Source of the DNA: an uncultured Anaerolineales bacterium
Lineage (GTDB): Bacteria > Chloroflexota > Anaerolineae > Anaerolineales > UBA11657
DNA: 7,815 nt
NCBI GenBank assembly: GCA_913031335.1
Contig: CAJWGI010000051.1
Span: 1 to 7,815 of the forward strand
Direction of reading: 5' to 3'
Shown here one piece after another: positions 6,879 through 7,815 of this stretch. Each line of letters begins with the position of its first letter. Position 1 is the stretch's first letter. The translations under genes and the position numbers were made by a program. The notes under the pieces are model-generated. The model worked only from the letters and a program-made list of their open reading frames with translations. It did not search any database and was not told the DNA's origin.

Positions 6879-6907
6879 ATTTTAGGGCCGTGGCGGGTGC
6901 GCGGCAA
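6879..6907 (-). promoter_or_regulatory. promoter of the SdpI-family gene
   Basis: On the minus strand, a -35 TTGCCG (6902-6907, 4 of 6 consensus bases), a 17-bp spacer and a -10 TAAAAT (6879-6884, 5 of 6) are present. Only 8 nt separate the -10 from the GTG start, so transcription should begin almost on the start codon. An AGGA lies within those 8 nt and would be largely outside the transcript if so. The -35 overlaps the palindrome GCGGC-AA-GCCGC (6901-6912). Confidence 0.45.
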
Positions 6908-6916
6908 GCCGCCTGT

Positions 6917-6929
6917 GGAGGCGTATAAT
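6917..6929 (+). promoter_or_regulatory. ribosome binding site and overlapping TATAAT at the YwiC-like gene start
   Basis: GGAGG (6917-6921) lies 6 nt before the ATG at 6928, a good Shine-Dalgarno site that favours this start. A perfect TATAAT (6924-6929) overlaps the ATG. If it is a real -10, transcription would begin near 6936 at the in-frame GTG (6937-6939) and the mRNA would be leaderless. No convincing -35 box is found 16-18 bp upstream, so the RBS reading is preferred. Confidence 0.4.
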
Positions 6930-7773
6930 GGCGCCCGTGACTCGGTTTAGTTGGGCGCAATTCTGCCGTCGGCGGTTGGCGGTTCCCGGCGACCACGGCG
7001 GCTGGGCGTTGTGGTTGGGCCCGTTTGCGGTCGGAATTGGAGTGGCCGGCGGGTGGAATGAGGCGCTGCCGTTGCTGTTCGCTCTCGGGCTGGCGGCTTT
7101 CATGGTGTGGCAACCGGCCGTGATTGTGGTGAAAGCGCTGGCCGGGCGGCGCTCGCGAGCGGACGTGATGCCGGCATTGATCTGGATGCTCGCGTATTCC
7201 AGCCTGATTGCGGCCGGTTCACTGGCGCTCACTCGAGCCGGTCATGCAACCGTGTTGTGGTTCGGGGCGCCTGCGCTGCCGGTGCTAGGGTGGCAGCTGG
7301 CGCTGGTAGCGCGGCGTGCGGAACGAGACCATATGGGTGCCGACATAGTGGGCGCAGGCGTGCTCGCGCTGGCCGCTCCGGCTGCGCACGCCGTCGTGAT
7401 CGGGCAAATCACCGGGACGGCCTGGATGCTGTGGGCATTGTGCTGGTTCCAATCTGCGGCGGCGGTGGTCTTCGTCTTCCTGCGGCTTGCGCAGCGTCGC
7501 CTGAGTGAGATTCCAGAAACTTCCGTGCGCTGGCGCACGGGGCGTCGCGCGATGCTCTATCACGGATTCAATGTCATCGGGTCGCTCGCCCTCGCACTGC
7601 TCGGTTTTGCCCCGCGCTTGACTGTTGTGCCTTTTGCCGCAATGTGGGTATATGCTGTCTACGGCGTTCTGCGTCCAGCTGTCGGGGTCAGGCCAACCCG
7701 GCTGGGTTTCGCGCAGGTCGGTGCCACTGTGGTTTTCTCCGTTTTGCTGATAGCGGCATACAGGCTCGCTTAG
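6928..7773 (+). CDS. YwiC-like polytopic membrane protein
   Basis: A 281-residue protein with about nine hydrophobic segments (near 25-42, 46-69, 83-102, 108-126, 138-160, 163-186, 212-228, 231-248, 258-278). The N-terminal PGDHGGWALWLGPFAVG resembles the P-x-x-HG-x-W-x-x-x-x-x-P signature of the YwiC-like family (PF14256). The basic, Asp-containing loop GRRSRADV and the YHGFN motif before the seventh segment also fit. The biochemical function of YwiC proteins is not established; in Bacillus the gene lies near nitrate respiration genes, but nothing of that kind is present here. ATG 6928 has GGAGG 6 nt upstream; an in-frame GTG at 6937 is the alternative start. It is divergent from the SdpI-family gene across 57 bp. 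The membrane topology call is firm, the family call fairly so. Confidence 0.78.
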   Translation: MAPVTRFSWAQFCRRRLAVPGDHGGWALWLGPFAVGIGVAGGWNEALPLLFALGLAAFMVWQPAVIVVKALAGRRSRADVMPALIWMLAYSSLIAAGSLALTRAGHATVLWFGAPALPVLGWQLALVARRAERDHMGADIVGAGVLALAAPAAHAVVIGQITGTAWMLWALCWFQSAAAVVFVFLRLAQRRLSEIPETSVRWRTGRRAMLYHGFNVIGSLALALLGFAPRLTVVPFAAMWVYAVYGVLRPAVGVRPTRLGFAQVGATVVFSVLLIAAYRLA

Positions 7774-7815
7774 CATACCCGGCTATCGCCGCAGTCATCC
7801 TGCGGGAAACAGGGC

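Noticed and set aside
6871..7113. 81-codon upstream extension of the SdpI-family frame
   Set aside because: It overlaps the start of the YwiC-like gene on the other strand, is low-complexity Gln/Pro/Arg, and contains the gene's own promoter.
7789..7805. Hairpin CCGCAG/CTGCGG just after the YwiC-like gene as a terminator
   Set aside because: The 6-bp stem is followed by GAAACAGGGC, not by a U-tract, and the window ends there; it may be an incidental hairpin.

Overview
The window looks like chromosomal DNA from a GC-rich bacterium, most likely a member of the Chloroflexota (Anaerolineae or a relative). This is an inference from gene content: a lipoprotein with an NBR1-type Ig-like domain, a short-form S-adenosylhomocysteinase, a group III (mixed-signature) phosphofructokinase and a YwiC-like membrane protein. 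No rRNA or tRNA gene, mobile element, CRISPR array or phage gene was found. The gene content is housekeeping and central carbon metabolism.

Layout, left to right. (1) ahcY (+), cut off by the left edge, is convergent with (2) a small lipoprotein gene (-). (3) The gap at 1717-1985 holds two back-to-back sigma70-type promoters. One reads left into the lipoprotein gene, probably as a leaderless mRNA. The other reads right into a compact unit of about 170 nt with a 5' hairpin, a Shine-Dalgarno site, a 16-codon ORF, a 9-bp stem and a strong intrinsic terminator. It ends before any full-length gene on its strand and is the best candidate here for something undescribed. (4) pfkA (-). (5) A 397-nt divergent gap holds a weak pfkA promoter, a strong rightward promoter and a roughly 200-nt leader with competing stems. 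(6) An enolase-superfamily (mandelate racemase/muconate lactonizing group) gene (+) lacks two acidic residues usually used in catalysis. (7) glgA (+), glycogen synthase, converges with (8) an SdpI/DUF1648-type membrane protein (-), only 4 bp apart. (9) A YwiC-like polytopic membrane protein (+) diverges from it and has its own short promoter/RBS region.

Functionally, PfkA (glycolytic commitment) and GlgA (glycogen storage) both concern hexose phosphate flux, and the enolase-superfamily enzyme probably acts on a sugar acid. Even so, the genes are in separate transcription units and do not form a clear pathway operon. AhcY belongs to the methyl cycle. The four best-formed promoters share one design: a TTG-starting -35 box, a spacer of exactly 17, and a -10 of the CATAAT/GATAAT/TAAAAT type. 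At two or three genes the -10 box lies only 7-8 nt before the start codon, which suggests leaderless transcripts are in use.
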